Positions 12,187-24,344 are shown, counted from the first letter of the stretch. The stretch is 64,000 bases of DNA from Pyxicephalus adspersus (GCF_032062135.1 NC_092859.1:72519972-72583971), one strand, 5' to 3'. Notes: generated from the sequence alone by a model not told the origin. Numbers and translations are program-made.

Positions 12187-12409
12187 TTAGGTTAGGTTGA
12201 AAAAAGACATAGGTCCATCAAGGTTAACCACTAGGGAAATAAACCTATGCCAGATATAAAACCCTATAAGACATAGTTGGTCCAGAGGAAAGCAAAAAAA
12301 AAACCCTGGTACAATTTGCTTCAACAGGGGGAAAAAATTCCTTCCTGATTCCATGAGGCAATCGGATGTTCCCTGGATCAACAGTCACTGTTATTTTTAC
12401 TTTCAATCC

Positions 12410-14000
12410 TTAATACCCATTTATATTATGTGCTTCTAGAAAAGCATCCAGCTTTTTCCTAAAGCAATTCATAGTAGTTGCTGAAACTACTTCCTGAGGG
12501 AGCTGATTCCACATTTTCACAGACCTTACACTGAAGAATCCCTTCTTTATCCGGAGCTTAAACTTCTTTTCTTCCAGATGCAAAGAGTGCCCCCTTGTTC
12601 TTTGTAATGATCTCAAAGTGATTAATGGGGAAGAGAGTTCTCTTTATGAATTATTTATATATTTATACAGGGTGATCATATTACCCCTTAAACGTCTCTT
12701 CTCAAGGGAGAATAGATTCAGTTCAGCTAATCTCTCCTCATAGCTGAGCTACTCCATTCATTTTATTAACTTAGTTGCCCTTCTCTGCACTCTCTCCAAT
12801 TTAACAATATCCTTTTTGTGAACTGGTGCCCAAAACTGGACAGCATATTCCAGATGTGGTCTGACCAATGCTTTGTACAGGGGCAGGATTATGTCTCCAT
12901 CTCTGCAGTCTATTCCTCTTTTAATACAAGAAAGTACTTTGCTAGCTTTAGATATTGCAGCTTGGCATTGCATGCTGATATTAAGTCTATGATCTACAAG
13001 CACCCACAGATCATTTTCCATTTTTGACTTCCTCAAATGTATTCCCCCTAGACAGTATGAAGCATGCATGTTGTTAGCGCCCAAGTGCATAACTTTACAT
13101 TTATCCATATTAAATGTCATTTGCCACTTGGTTGCCCAATCAAACAGTACAGCCAGGTCTGCTTGTAGATTATCGACATCCTATATGGAAATAATTCCAT
13201 TACATAGTTTGGTTTCATCTGCAAACAAAGAAATGGTACTTTTAATCCCAAACTCTATATCATTTATAAAGATGTTAAACAGTAAAGGTCCCAACAGTGA
13301 ACCCTGGGGTACACCACTAATAACCTTAGACCATTCAGAGTATGAATCATTAATTAGAACTCTTTGGATGCTATCTTTAAGTCAGTTCTCTACCCATTTA
13401 CAGATTGACTTTTCTAAACCTATGACCCTAACTTGCATATTAACCATCTGTGGGGTACAGTGTCAAAAGCTTTAGCAAAGTCCAAGTACACTATATCTTA
13501 CATATTATTATTATATACTTACTTCCTCATAAAAAGAGTGTAAATTTGTTTGACAACTTGTCAAACTGTCTTTCTTGAAGCCATACTGACTATCACTTAT
13601 AATATTATTTTCCAGCACAAACTCCTCTATGTGGTTCTTTATCGAACTCTCCAAGACCTTTCCAACTATGGACATTAAACTAACGGGTCTGTAGTTCGCT
13701 GGTAATGACTTTGCTCCCTTTTTGAAGATAGGAACCACATTGGCCTTATGCCAATCTATCGGTACCTTGCTAGTGACTAAAGAGTCTCTTAAAATTAGAA
13801 ATAATGGCTTTGAAATACCAGAGCTCAGCTCTTTGAGGACAAGTGGATGTAATCCATCAGGTCCTGGTGCTTTGTCAACCTTTATTTTTCCCAGCTGTTT
13901 CTCAATCATATCAATTCTGAACCATTGTGACTCATTAAAGACAGTGACATTGCTTTTATGAGTTTGGACTTGAGCTCTGCCATTTTCCTTTGTGTACACG
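12410..14000 (-). pseudogene. CR1 ORF2 reverse transcriptase, fragmented
   Basis: Minus-strand ORF 13999-13511 carries KAPGPDGLHPLVLKEL and NYRPVSLMSIVGKVLE, RT motifs of non-LTR elements. The catalytic box lies at about 13213-13224 and reads FADE where FADD is expected, so one catalytic aspartate is replaced. ORF 13120-12758 continues with MTFNMDKCKVMHLG and ends in YKALVRPHLEYAVQFWAP. ORF 12616-12410 is the C-terminal tail (RTRGHSLHLEEKKFKL ... VVSATTMNCFRKKLD). The pieces are collinear and separated by frameshifts and stops. Confidence 0.88.
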
Positions 14001-15110
14001 GAGCTAAAAAGTGCTTAGTAAATCTGCCTTGTCTTTATCCCCAGATACGGACCCAGTGACATCCTTTAATAGGCCTACATGCTCAAATCTGATCTTTTTG
14101 CTATTATATTTATTTGAAAAATGTTTTGGGGTTTGCCTTAATTTTCTTAGCAATCTGTCTTTCATTTTGAAGTTTTGCACATTTTATCTCCTTTTTACAT
14201 CATCTGTTATATTCTTTCAAATTATGAAGATGATCCTTTTATATTTTTAGAAAGCCCTTTTCTTGTTCTTTATGGCTTTTTTTAACATCAGCTGTGAGCC
14301 ACATGTTTTCATTTTAGCCTTTTAAACTTATCAATTGGAATATATTTTTCTGTTTGCTTTAGTAGAACAAACTTGAAACATTTCCATTTCTATTCTGTGT
14401 TCTTTGAGGACAATATTGTCTCCCAGTCCACAGAGAGCCACTCTTAATAATGGAAAATTTGCTTTCTTAAAATTAAATGTTTTTATCTTTCCTGTTTTTG
14501 CTTTCTGATTACAGCTTAGATTAAATGAAATCATTTTACGGTCACTGCTACCCAGATTCTCTTTCATTTGCACATTTGTTCTAAGCTTTGCATTGTTAGA
14601 AAGAACTAGGTCCAGCAGATTATCATTTCTAGTTAGGGCTTTCTATAAACTGTACCATAAAATTATCTTAAATTTATTAAATTCACAAATTACCTCCCTT
14701 TTGCTGTTCCTGTAGTGTCATTACTCCAGTCAATGTCAGGGTAGTTGAAATCTCCCATGATTAAAACACTTTCTATTTTTTATACTTTTTCTATCCGTGC
14801 TAGTAGTTGATTTTCTTTTTCTTCCTTAGCATTAGGGTCTAAAGCAGGCTTCAATAATTAATTGTGTGTTATTCAACCCCCACATTCAACTCCACCCATA
14901 ATGCCTCAACCTCATTGCTTGTTCCATCCGCAATTTCTTCTTTGTTTTTTAGTACAATTAGTACTGCACAAATCCAATGTTTGTTTGTAACATGGAAAGC
15001 TCTTTACAATTATCCATAATCCTCCCCCCAACTATCCCCAATCCACCCTCCACTAGTGTCTGACCCCTGACTAACCTTTCTGTCACTTTATTTACCTGTC
15101 CCACCCCCTC
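14000..15110 (-). pseudogene. CR1 endonuclease region, fragmented
   Basis: The minus strand gives short pieces that fit the apurinic-type endonuclease and linker of CR1 ORF2: a segment near 14740 reading as fNYPDIDWSN and, at about 14560-14640, LLDLVLSNN followed by NLGSSDRKMISFNL (the S-D-H region, here SDRKMI in place of SDHxxI). Multiple frame changes break it. Confidence 0.6.
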
Positions 15111-15114
15111 TGTC

Positions 15115-15822
15115 CTAGTTTAAATATCCCTCTACCATTCCCCTAAATCTTTCCCCTAGCACAGCAGACCCCCTTTCATTTAAGTGCAAACCACCTCTGG
15201 CATACAGGTTGTACCCCAATGAAAAGTCTGCCCAGTGCTCTATGAACCCAAACCCTTCCCTTTTGCACCAGGACTTAAGCCATGCATTTAGCTGCCTAAG
15301 TTCCGTCTTCCTTTCCTGTGTTGCACATGGCACAGGCAATATTCCAGAGAACATAGCCCTGGAGGTCCTTTTCTTCAGCTTGAAACTTAGTTCCCTAAAC
15401 TGATTTTTAAGGATCCTCCATCTTCCATCTATATTGTCATTGATTCCAACATGGACTAAGACAGCTGGGTCCAGTCCAGCCCCTCCCTGTAGTTTATCCA
15501 CTCGGTCCACCACATGCCAAACCCTGGCATCAGAGAGACAGCAAACCATTCAGTTGAAGGGATCCGGGCGACAAACTATTCCATCCGTCCTCCTGATCAT
15601 AGAATCCCCTATGACAACCAATTGTCTTTTTCTTCCTGTGTTTCCCTTCCCACCACTGCTAGATGTGCCGCTCTCCCGGCTGTTAAAACATGAGTTTTGT
15701 TCGGTAAATATTTGTTTGTGGTCAAGATCTGTGCAGTACTCCAGCATGAAATTTTGCTGCTGTGCAGGAGTTTCTTGCAAAAAAGACCAATTACTTATGA
15801 TCTCCCTAATTCTGTAGAGCAA
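15115..15822 (-). pseudogene. CR1 ORF1 with SGNH/GDSL esterase domain
   Basis: Two adjoining ORFs in the same frame (15822-15550 and 15549-15115) are separated by a single stop after CRPDPFN. The first carries the block-I motif VVIGDSMIRRTDG (nucleophile Ser in GDS). The second carries VHVGINDN (block III, normally GxND) and ARGGLHLNERG near the C terminus. In active SGNH esterases the last motif is DxxH; here the Asp is Gly (GGLH), so the triad is broken. Esterase ORF1 proteins are known in CR1 and related LINEs and are thought to act in lipid or membrane interaction. The stop plus the lost Asp make this copy non-functional. Confidence 0.8.
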
Positions 15823-15984
15823 CTTGCTTTGTATCCAACCCTCCCTATCTATTTATCTGCAGTAATCCTGGTGGGGGTGGGTATGCTAGGTCCTTCCCAC
15901 AGCTCTACTCTCCGCATGAGGTATGTGGTGATGCTACTTTCACTTTGTGGTATTAGATGGTTGACTACTGAGGAATAAATATTT

Positions 15985-16620
15985 TTTGTTTTCAATAATT
16001 TTTATTAAGAATAGAAAGTTTAGATTTTTTGCAAAGAGAAACAAAGACACAAACATAACAAAAAAGAAAAATGATCAAACATAGTCCTGACTAGGAGGAG
16101 AAACAAATGAAAAGAAAAAAAGAGAAATAGAGAATAGAGGTGAAAAGGAGGGCCAGGAAGGGTTACGGACAGGGAAAGAGAGGAGCCATAGTAAAATATC
16201 CATAGGGGCGAACACAGCATGAGAATCTTTCAAAGCGAGAGGAGATTCTTATCGAAATCAGCAGGCAGATAATTGTCTATCCAGGGTGCTCAAACCACAT
16301 GGAAGATACCCATGGTATCATTCAATTTAGCTGCCAATACCAGTTAAGCGTGTGTTTTACTTGGTTCACTGTGGGTTTACTTGAAGACCAGGCCTTTGCA
16401 AGTGTTTGTTTGGCTGAGGTAAAAACTAAATATAGAAGCTGAAATTGGTGCTTCGTACAATTAGAAGGTTTCAAGAGCAGTAAGGCCTCATATGGGTCTT
16501 TGCGCATAGAGTGTCACAATAGTGTGTACACTAGTTGATAGACTCCTATCCAGAAATGTTTTATTTTTGACAGGTCCACCATACATGATAAAGCATCCCC
16601 GCTTGAGAAATATATATTTT
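15985..16620 (-). mobile_element. L1/Tx1-type LINE, 3' end only
   Basis: On the minus strand, near 16580 the reading is MWWTCQK, then an ORF (16507-16322) with RKDPYEALLLLKP and AKQTLAKAWSSSKPT, which fits the C-terminal end of L1-like ORF2 proteins. A pyrimidine-rich 3' UTR follows and ends in ttcttaataaaaattattg at about 15995-16015, with a short A-rich tail. It is 5'-truncated, as usual for LINE insertions. Confidence 0.7.
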
Positions 16621-17279
16621 TTTGACAGATTTTGTGACTGGAATTGAGCTTTAATTGAATCTAAAAGTGTCCTTTGGTTCTTCAGTGCTTTCCTTACTAA
16701 GTTTACTACTAGATTTAGAATCCTTTGTAGGATGCGTGGGGAATCCCAGCAAGGAATATGCAGAATATATTTTTTGCTTAATAAATAAAGTAAAATTTAA
16801 GATGGATATTACAGAATTATTATCTCATACACTGCATAGTTACAATTTTTTGGTAGTAAAATTCAAAAGCCTGCCTATGTTTTTTGAGAGTATCTTTTAT
16901 TAGGAAATAAGTACACATAAAAAGTACACTCTTATATTCCTTCATTGTATCTCTCCAAGCTGTAAAAGAAATTTTGCTTTGTTGTCATAACTGTAACTTC
17001 CTCCTACTATACAAACAAACTTTATGGAGTATTTAGGAACTATATTATACAACACACATTTCATCATTTACTGCTAATTTGTTTTAGCGCTTCACCTAAG
17101 AATATTAATACCCCTATAACTGGAAATATGTCTCTTTATTAGAACATGTTTCAAAACACACATTCTATTATTCTGTTCTATTACTAAAAAGCAGTTACTT
17201 AAAAAATATAATACTCTATAAGAAAACAAATGTAGATTTAAATTTGGGTAAATTTCTAAATTGAAAAAGGTTCCATATT
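16621..17279. other. No recognisable gene
   Basis: AT-rich sequence without coding signal or repeat that I recognise. Confidence 0.4.
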
Positions 17280-17480
17280 TTATCTATAAAGGAAACACAT
17301 TTTAAAGCATTAAAGTCTGAATCTGACCTAAGTTTATGAATACATTTCTACTTCATAATTTCATGACACAAAAACCAAGTAAGTGTTCGTGTCAATGTGT
17401 TTATTCATAGAAAATTAATTATTGTTAATATCAGGCCTGTAAACTGATTGTCTGTCTGTATTTTTTTTGAGTTTCTACAT
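17280..17480. repeat. Cluster-associated non-coding block, diverged copy
   Basis: Matches the block starting at 50440 and 52140: aggaaacacattttaaag, aatacatttctacttcata, tttcatg.cacaaa, aagtg...gtg. This copy is clearly older than the other two, which are nearly identical to each other. Confidence 0.6.
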
Positions 17481-17718
17481 TATTATTGAAACCAATTAAA
17501 AAGATTTCTTTTAGCCCCTAAAACATGATGGCCGTATTTGTTGATGTTGGTCAAAAAATTTGTGGATTCTTTCAGACCATAGTTTGGTGCTCCTTCTTTT
17601 GCCTGTTCATTAGAGTCTAGCTTGAGACTACAAGTTAGGGTACCCATGATATAAGCTGCCTCACTAGTGCCATTGTGTTGTGAAGACTTTCTGACACCTC
17701 ATTTCTGTGTTCCCCTAG

Positions 17719-17760
17719 GACGTGCTTAAAGACCATGAGTGCTGATTATAGTTTAATAAA
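17719..17760 (+). other. Candidate terminal exon with stop and poly(A) signal
   Basis: A good acceptor (tctgtgttcccctag) is followed by a frame reading DVLKDHEC and TGA, then AATAAA 10 bases later at 17755. It looks like the last exon of a small gene, but no upstream exon can be joined to it and random occurrence is possible. It lies between blocks of the duplicated cluster, so it may be a leftover of a cluster gene. Confidence 0.2.
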
Positions 17761-17780
17761 TGTATTTCATATTCCAACAC

Positions 17781-19439
17781 TGCTATTTATTTTGTCTATC
17801 TTTTGCATGGAAGACTAGATTTAACCAAATATAAACCTATGCTTTTCAAATTGAATACCATTGCTGTAGAGTACCCTGTAATCCCCCATGTTTTTAATTT
17901 GGCAGTATATATATCCCATTTTTAAGAAAATGTTGGCTTTAAGACACTCTCCTATAATATCCCACAGAACAACATGGGGCATTCCATAGAGTCCACATGC
18001 TGATTTGTGGAATAAAGACACAGCATACCCAAGAATTATGTTTAAATGAACGAAAGCAGTTTTGTGCACATGGCCACAAAGTTATAGAAGGTGACAAGTT
18101 TCTTTTGGCCGCACAATTGGTTATTCTGCCTCCAAGGAAGAACCGCACTGCGGAAACAACTGCAACCGCCATGGCAAGTGGTTACCTGTGTTGTGTTTGC
18201 CACTCAGGGTGCAGAACCGCAGTTTGACATGCACCAAGGAGCACTCAATTGTACTGTGTTCTATCACACATATGAAAGGGCCCCAACTAATACAAAATAT
18301 TACCTAAAATTTAAATTATTAAACATGGATATCTAATGTTTAATATGGAACCAACACTGGACCCCAATATGGAGATATTCTGTATACACATTTTACACAG
18401 ACAGTAAAGGTGGATTTTCTAAGGAAATGTAAGATTTTTATCCGTGAATTATGAATCTGCAAAGAATAATTTGCTTGGCTGAGGGGTATATCCATTGTTT
18501 TCAAATTTCCATTTAGGTGCAAGTAAAAATACTTTGTTTTTCACATGACATTTCTCTGAATGCCATTGTTTTTTGCAAAGTGAATTTTCTCCACATTCAC
18601 TAAGTTATGTCTTACAGAGTAGTAATTCAGCTTGATAAGTAAATTGAATAACCTTCAGTCTCCAGTTTTTTTTACGTGTGAATGTACTTGTACGTGTGAT
18701 GCTCATGTGACAAAATGACACCATAGGAACAACAATGGGAGAAAGTTCTTAGTCATTAACCGGTGTCTAAACAAGGACTTAATGGCAAGATTATGAGGTA
18801 CTTTTTTTTAATAAAACGTAAATAATTTAAACATTTGAAATCTACATTCCACATTAAAAGCATGTTGAACCATGTTCGGATAACAGATATGTATGGGTAC
18901 ATGATAATATAAACCTAAAGTGATGAAAACCAGGACATTCTTTATTCAAATAAGTTTTGCACCACATACAGCTCCGCAAGACTTGCAAGTGAAAACTACA
19001 CCATGCCATTGTGCAAATTAAATGTTATCAATTACATAGATGGAAGTAAATGCAGAAATTGAAACTCAACAATGTCTAACTTTTTTCTGTAAATTTTCTA
19101 TTATCCCTACTTCTATCTTTATGGAACTTTAAATTATTTTATTTTCTTTCCCCAATTCCTCCAGATGTGAATCCCACAATACTAATCCTGTAATGGGAAC
19201 AAAATTCCTTACATTGCCTTATACATCTGAATGACTATTAAATAATTGTTGGGGTTGGCCTAAAATGCTTATTTGCCTGCAAAGTTACTTGGAATGTTTT
19301 AAATCATGTTTTAAATTTAATATAATACATTTTCAAAAAACATTTTGCTTTGGAAAAACATTACTTTTGTCACAGCATTTATTTGCAGATTTGCCTCCCT
19401 ATCCCCAATAATTAAGAAAAGAATATGTTTTTTTTCCTA
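17781..19439. other. No recognisable gene
   Basis: AT-rich sequence; ORFs of 60-82 residues on both strands have no family features. Confidence 0.4.
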
Positions 19440-20390
19440 GGTTATTTCTACTGTCAGAGAATACATTTACCTTTGCAACTACCTACTGTCAATATTGAAC
19501 AGGCTTCAATGATACTTGGTTAGTGTCACACTGATTTCCAGAACAGTAGTATAAACAAATGTTTAATGTTCCAAAATTATAATTTTATAGAAGCAAACAT
19601 TCCAAAGGATCTTTCCTATTGACTAAGTCTGTATTCAGCAACTCTAGGCACGCACATGTCCTGACAAGTGTGCATTGTTAGATGTGATTTTAACAGAACT
19701 TCCATGGCTTCTTTTTTCACAGCCTGATTGTTGGTAGGCTTAGGACATGTTCAAGCCACCTTGTAAAGGTAATGAAGTTATCAGGGAACTTATTTAGTGA
19801 TACTCATTTTTAATGTATTTTCCTGTTATTGGCTAATATTTAGTTATCAGCTGTGTATAAGCAATTTTATTATTCTGCAACTGTTTGGGCAAATGTTTCT
19901 CCTCAGTTTTACTAGACCAAAACAATGCCAATATTCAACCAGTCTGAGATGTGAGACACTTTCTTCAAGTATGAACTGAAGCTGCTGCTATTATAGAGAA
20001 GTATACTTGGTGTTATGCTACCAATTTTGCAATTCTCACTACTCTGGGGACAGAAAGTTGTGTTTGGAGGGAAATGTAAATGTGAAAATTGCTCTGGTCC
20101 ATAGGTGTATAGGGGGAGGCACAATTGCTCTGGACCATTGGTGTACAGAGTTTAGTTGGTTAAGTAAAAAAAATTAATAATAATAACAAAAAAAAACTAC
20201 TGATGACACAGTGACAGTGTTAGTTAAAACTTCACCTTTTAGGAAACTCTGATGACTTTCCGGGCATTCCTTGCTGCTCCTGTCTGCAGCTTAATGGTAA
20301 ATGGTTAATGGGAGGCATTTTATAGTTTACAGAATTATCACCCAATTACAAAGCCTAAACACTGATACATGATGGATGTGGTTGACCTTA
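19440..20390. repeat. Cluster unit block, oldest copy
   Basis: Collinear with 39990-40910 and, in part, 52840-53640. Shared blocks are acctttgcaactacctactg, cactgatttccagaac, aagcaaacattccaaagg, cagcaactctaggcacgcac, tctggtccataggt and gctgctcctgtctgcagctt. Most differences are substitutions plus small indels. It is non-coding, and the match fades at about 20390 just before the place where the other two copies carry the Cys-rich exon-like block. Confidence 0.75.
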
Positions 20391-21669
20391 CCATTCTTTT
20401 AATTTTCTCATAGTAATCAAAGCTAGGTGGCACAGAAATGTACAGAAAAGAGCAGCAGAGCATTGTTGTAATGATTTAGGTGGGTCCAGTGGAGGCCTTT
20501 TAGCAAATGTTGTTTCTCTGAATTTGAAAAGTGACCAATCTTTGACCAGATCCATTTCAGCTTTGTTGGATAACCCAGGCTCTCCCATGATAGTCCATCT
20601 TCTCCAGTCTTTAATAAATCAGGCCTATTGTCTTAGGGCAGCTAATTCATTTTTAATTTGGAGCGCACCACAAAATGTGAACAGCACTTCCAAAACAGAA
20701 CACCATGATGCACAGATGGTTCTCAGTTAAGCACTGTTATGTGCTGAAGCTCAAATCGAGTTGCAATGGTATTTTTCAACTGGGTATCAGTCAAAATGAA
20801 TGGCGTTGAAACTCATCACACTGTGGATCATGCATTACCACAACATATAAGGGTGTATTTATACATTTTTTTCGCCAGAGGATTTGATCTGATTTTATCT
20901 CATTTAGTTTCCTTTGCTTATATTTTGCTCTACAAATCAATCCATTCAAAATCCAAAATTCATTAAATTATTCTTCAAAATAGCTAGGATTCTCTCTAGA
21001 GTCATTTCTACTGTCAGATGACATTTTACACTGTATTCAATGAGAAAGTCAGAATTTTATTTTTTGTTTTATGTTTTTACAGTTAAATTGTCTGGGGGAC
21101 CCATGGTACAGTGTTAAAAAGAAAATAGTATTGTTTAAAATTAACATTAAAATTTAAGCAGGAATTGATGATTTTTAAACGTAGGGTGCGTTGCCACCCA
21201 CCCACCTTTTTTTGTTATTTACAAAGCCCCTGAATGTACTGTTAGATGGGCGACTTTGAACGGAAATATAAGCAAAGGAAACTACCTCAAAACACTCTGT
21301 ATAAATTACGTTAATGTAAAGTACCTAAAAGGCTACAAAAGTCTGCAAAATTGAGTGGTAAATATAGTAAAATCCACAAGGCACACAACCAAATGGCAGC
21401 ACCATAGACAGTCATGTCCTTCTCTGCTCAGCTCACAACAAACACTAAATAGCCTGCACCAACAGATGGAGCTGTCAGTGGGGTTCTGACATCACATCTT
21501 GAACTGAAAACGAAGCTTGACTAGCAAACAAGCCATAGATTCCCTTTAGTTGTTTATTCCTAGGTCCTCCTCTGTTTGGCTCCTAATTCATGTGTATCAT
21601 GCTGTAATTAGATGGTTCACTATACCTCGTGTGGTCATGTGTTCAATCACTGTGAGTAACCAAAGGTCA
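20391..21669. other. No recognisable gene
   Basis: Short ORFs only. A plus-strand ORF (20524-20730) and its minus-strand overlap are not supported by any motif. Confidence 0.35.
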
Positions 21670-21755
21670 TCATTGTTTATATTATTAATAATAATAATAA
21701 CAATAAACATGATTTATATAGCACCAACATATTACACAGCACTGTAAAATAAAGA
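21670..21755 (-). repeat. Dispersed repeat with (TAA)n tail, reverse orientation
   Basis: (att/aat)n followed by tgatttatatagcaccaaca and attacacagcactgt. The reverse complement matches the end of 31850-31930 (cagcgctgcttaatatgttg, then gcgctatataaatc and (taa)n). The longer relative at 61185-61760 suggests one old family. Confidence 0.6.
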
Positions 21756-22166
21756 GGGATAAAAAGTCAAACCAGGGTTGTTTATTTATTTTTATCTTTT
21801 TGATTGTTGGCTAATGTTTTGATTGATTGATGTCCTAATGTTTATTAGATGAAATGTGTATATTCTTCCTGATGAAGTAGCTATTAGTGAAACACTTAGA
21901 ATGGAATTGGCACGGTGTCACAGGGTGGGATGAGGGACTCTCTGTGTCACCAGCCTGGCAGATATGTGTACGGGGCACAGAGTCTAAGACACCAATGTTC
22001 AGGTTCACCATTGCACCCCACAAGGGGTGCTGGACTTTAGTTGCCCCTCTGCATGCAGGGGATGGTAATTGCTGACTGGTATAGTCAGACAAGATAAAAA
22101 GTCAGGGTAGGGGTGAATCAGACCAACAATTAACCAAAAATGATTAAGTTCAAATACTGGTAATGT

Positions 22167-22255
22167 CCAGGTCAATTTAAATATCCTTTTCACGGGATGC
22201 TGGAATTCTGACAAGAACATTTTTTTTGCCAATCAATAAATAAGGTTCAGCTTAG
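22167..22255 (+). promoter_or_regulatory. Cluster promoter block, copy P1 (orphan)
   Basis: Contains ggatgctggaattctgacaa, then gccaatcaataaataagg, the conserved upstream block of the two signal-peptide genes. The similarity stops before the TATA box and no exon 1 follows, so this is an orphan promoter fragment. Confidence 0.6.
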
Positions 22256-22960
22256 TGGTGTGAAATGTCTTCAATCCATCAGCATGAGCCCCACGGTAAG
22301 GGTAAGTACAAACTCTGTCTCTTGTAAAGGTCCAATTCAATCCCCCCAGCCTGGGGTTTCCACAGTACAACAAACAAACAAAAAGATCCACAACCACAGG
22401 AGCCCCCTACTAGCTTGAACTTCCTACAGGCTCGCTCACAGGCCACTTCCTCCCACACCATTTTCACACCTGAACCACTTATGGGATCTCCACCTTCCTG
22501 TCGGGCAGGTTCAATTGCTGTAGTGGATTTTAGATGGACTGAAGAGGCCTACCCAATCCTTTCCCTTCAGTCCAGAGTCAGGGTCCCTTGACAACTAGTA
22601 GAAAAAAAAACAGCAACATAGTTGCCTGATATAAAAATAGTCCCGGACTCCTTCCTAAACACACCAGATCAATGGGACCCACATCCAGATATAGGGAATT
22701 ATACCTGTTATCCAGGATCCAACCCTGTGATCCTGTACAGTTGTTTTATTTAAAGATTTTTCAACAAACAGCTAATTCAGCAATTTAAATCCCAACTGAT
22801 TTTAATTTAGTCTTGGGGTAAACAGAAAGTGCAGGATGGCAGGACAGCCATGAAATTGATTTAGTGTGGACCTCTGATTTACTCTAGTCATGGATTCTCC
22901 AGGTCAAATTGCTCCAAAGAGAGCAAGAAAATCTTAATACTTTCACTAACCTTGGTTCTG
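22256..22960. other. Unclassified, possible decayed retroelement
   Basis: GC is higher than in the surroundings, with CA- and CC-rich stretches similar in texture to 24960-25440 and 29600-30020. I could not establish sequence homology among the three, nor terminal repeats. Confidence 0.2.
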
Positions 22961-22971
22961 TTAGATACATT

Positions 22972-23161
22972 GCCCCTGATTCATCAAGCAGAATCGGATA
23001 ATGCCCCCTATTGCTCATTATTATGAAGGCAGGAATCCGGCTGGCAGTGAGGAGGCGGGTGTACGAGCACACTCGAGTCCGGACCGCGGTAAACCGCGAT
23101 CGCTGGCCGCGCGTACTTTCGCGCTTCCAGCGAGCGCGGATTTTATTGATGAATCAGGGGC
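22972..23161. mobile_element. GC-rich MITE, 190 bp, with 16-bp TIRs and 3-bp target duplication
   Basis: Left TIR gcccctgattcatcaa (22972-22987) and right TIR ttgatgaatcaggggc are perfect inverted complements. ATT flanks both sides (22969-22971 and 23162-23164). The interior is strikingly CpG-rich (gaccgcggtaaaccgcgatc) inside AT-rich DNA. It shares its interior, in opposite orientation, with the 286-bp copy at 61403-61688 and looks like an internal deletion of it. There is no coding capacity. Confidence 0.9.
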
Positions 23162-24057
23162 ATTGTACACAGTATACTGATTGTCAGACTCTTTTATTTA
23201 TTGTCTATCAGGAGCCCTCACTTTCCCAAACTTTATAGCACCTGGCTACACCTACATCATTAACAAAACCATACAGTAATTCAACCCCACCCCTCTTGAC
23301 CCTGTTTTTAAAACATATTTTACATTTTTTCTATCCTTCAAGGGCTTACCCCATCAAACCACATCTAGTAGATAATCCAATGCCATCCACTTCTTTGATA
23401 CCATGGATATCTGAGTAGGATTTGACTTTGAATTGTGGCTGTTAATACAGGCTCAACAGGAGTCAACTTGTCATGCAGCCATACATGATGTGAAGTCACC
23501 AAATGGACCTGGCAATATGAAAGAGGAAGTGACTAAGCAGGTTTTATCTGTGTGGTGTTACAGTATTTTTGAAAGACAATTGCCACAAATATTTGCGCTT
23601 GAAGGGGCTTTAAACTTTTTGACAAAAAGCTTCTACCTGGATTAACAACATTGCTGATCCCCCAAGTCCACTTCTCCTGTCCTTCCCTCCTTGCAGTTCT
23701 GTCTTTCCATCAAACTCTCTGACTCTGATAATGATTGCACCCACAGACAATCTGCCACTCCCTCTTCGTCACTATGCATAAAGCTCCAAATGCTGGAACA
23801 TCACATATTCTTGGTGCTCCCTGCATGATGGCCCCTGTCTGCTGTCTAAATGATCCCTCCTCATTTTAGGAATTTTTAGACATGCTTAGGGATCATCCTG
23901 CATGGCTCTCATCAGGTAGAAATGTGTCAGTGACTTGGTCACTCGCACTACATCTCTGGTTGTTAAAGAACCAGAATTTGCACATTTAACAGTAGTACCA
24001 CTCACTGTTGCCCCAATTATTTCTCTATGCAGCTTCTGATGGGTTAAGCTAAATGTA

Positions 24058-24340
24058 GTTATCAATGGTAAGTACAGCCCAGTGACCATGGGAACTGAAC
24101 TCAGATGAACTCCTAATGGAGAATCTCCATTGAGAGTTCATTTGAGTTCGCCTGTATTGGGAGTTCATTTGAGTTCACCTGATTTAAGGAACGCACAGCT
24201 GATTGGAGGCACCCACGTGCCTCCAATCAGCTGCAACCGAAGGTTTGCATGGTCACTGGGCTGTACTTATCAATGATAAGTACAGCCCAGTGACCGTGGG
24301 AACTGAACTCAGATGAACTCTCAATGGAGAGTGCCCAAAA
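24058..24340. mobile_element. Foldback MITE with partial second unit
   Basis: atcaatggtaagtacagccc at 24061 is mirrored by gggctgtacttatcaatgat ending at 24276, giving arms of about 30 bp. A perfect inner palindrome (gctgattggaggca ... tgcctccaatcagc) is centred near 24214. A second left arm begins at once (ataagtacagcccagtgacc, 24275 on), so units lie head to tail. The repeated tttgagttc motif is also duplicated inside. Confidence 0.75.
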
Positions 24341-24344
24341 ACAA

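Larger units (their letters stand above)
12187..15830 (-). mobile_element. CR1 LINE, nearly full length, inactive
   Basis: Minus-strand order is ORF1 esterase (15822-15115), endonuclease region (about 15100-14000), reverse transcriptase (14000-12758), C-terminal tail (12616-12410) and 3' UTR. The last bases read, on the minus strand, DLDGPMSFFNLT with the short tandem ttaggttaggtt, the usual CR1 3' signature. Stops and frameshifts occur throughout, so no active protein is encoded. An L1-like fragment lies immediately beyond its 5' side. Confidence 0.9.

Noticed and set aside
22256..22960. LTR of a retrotransposon (also 24960-25440 and 29600-30020)
   Set aside because: Composition only; I could not find paired direct repeats, primer-binding site or polypurine tract.
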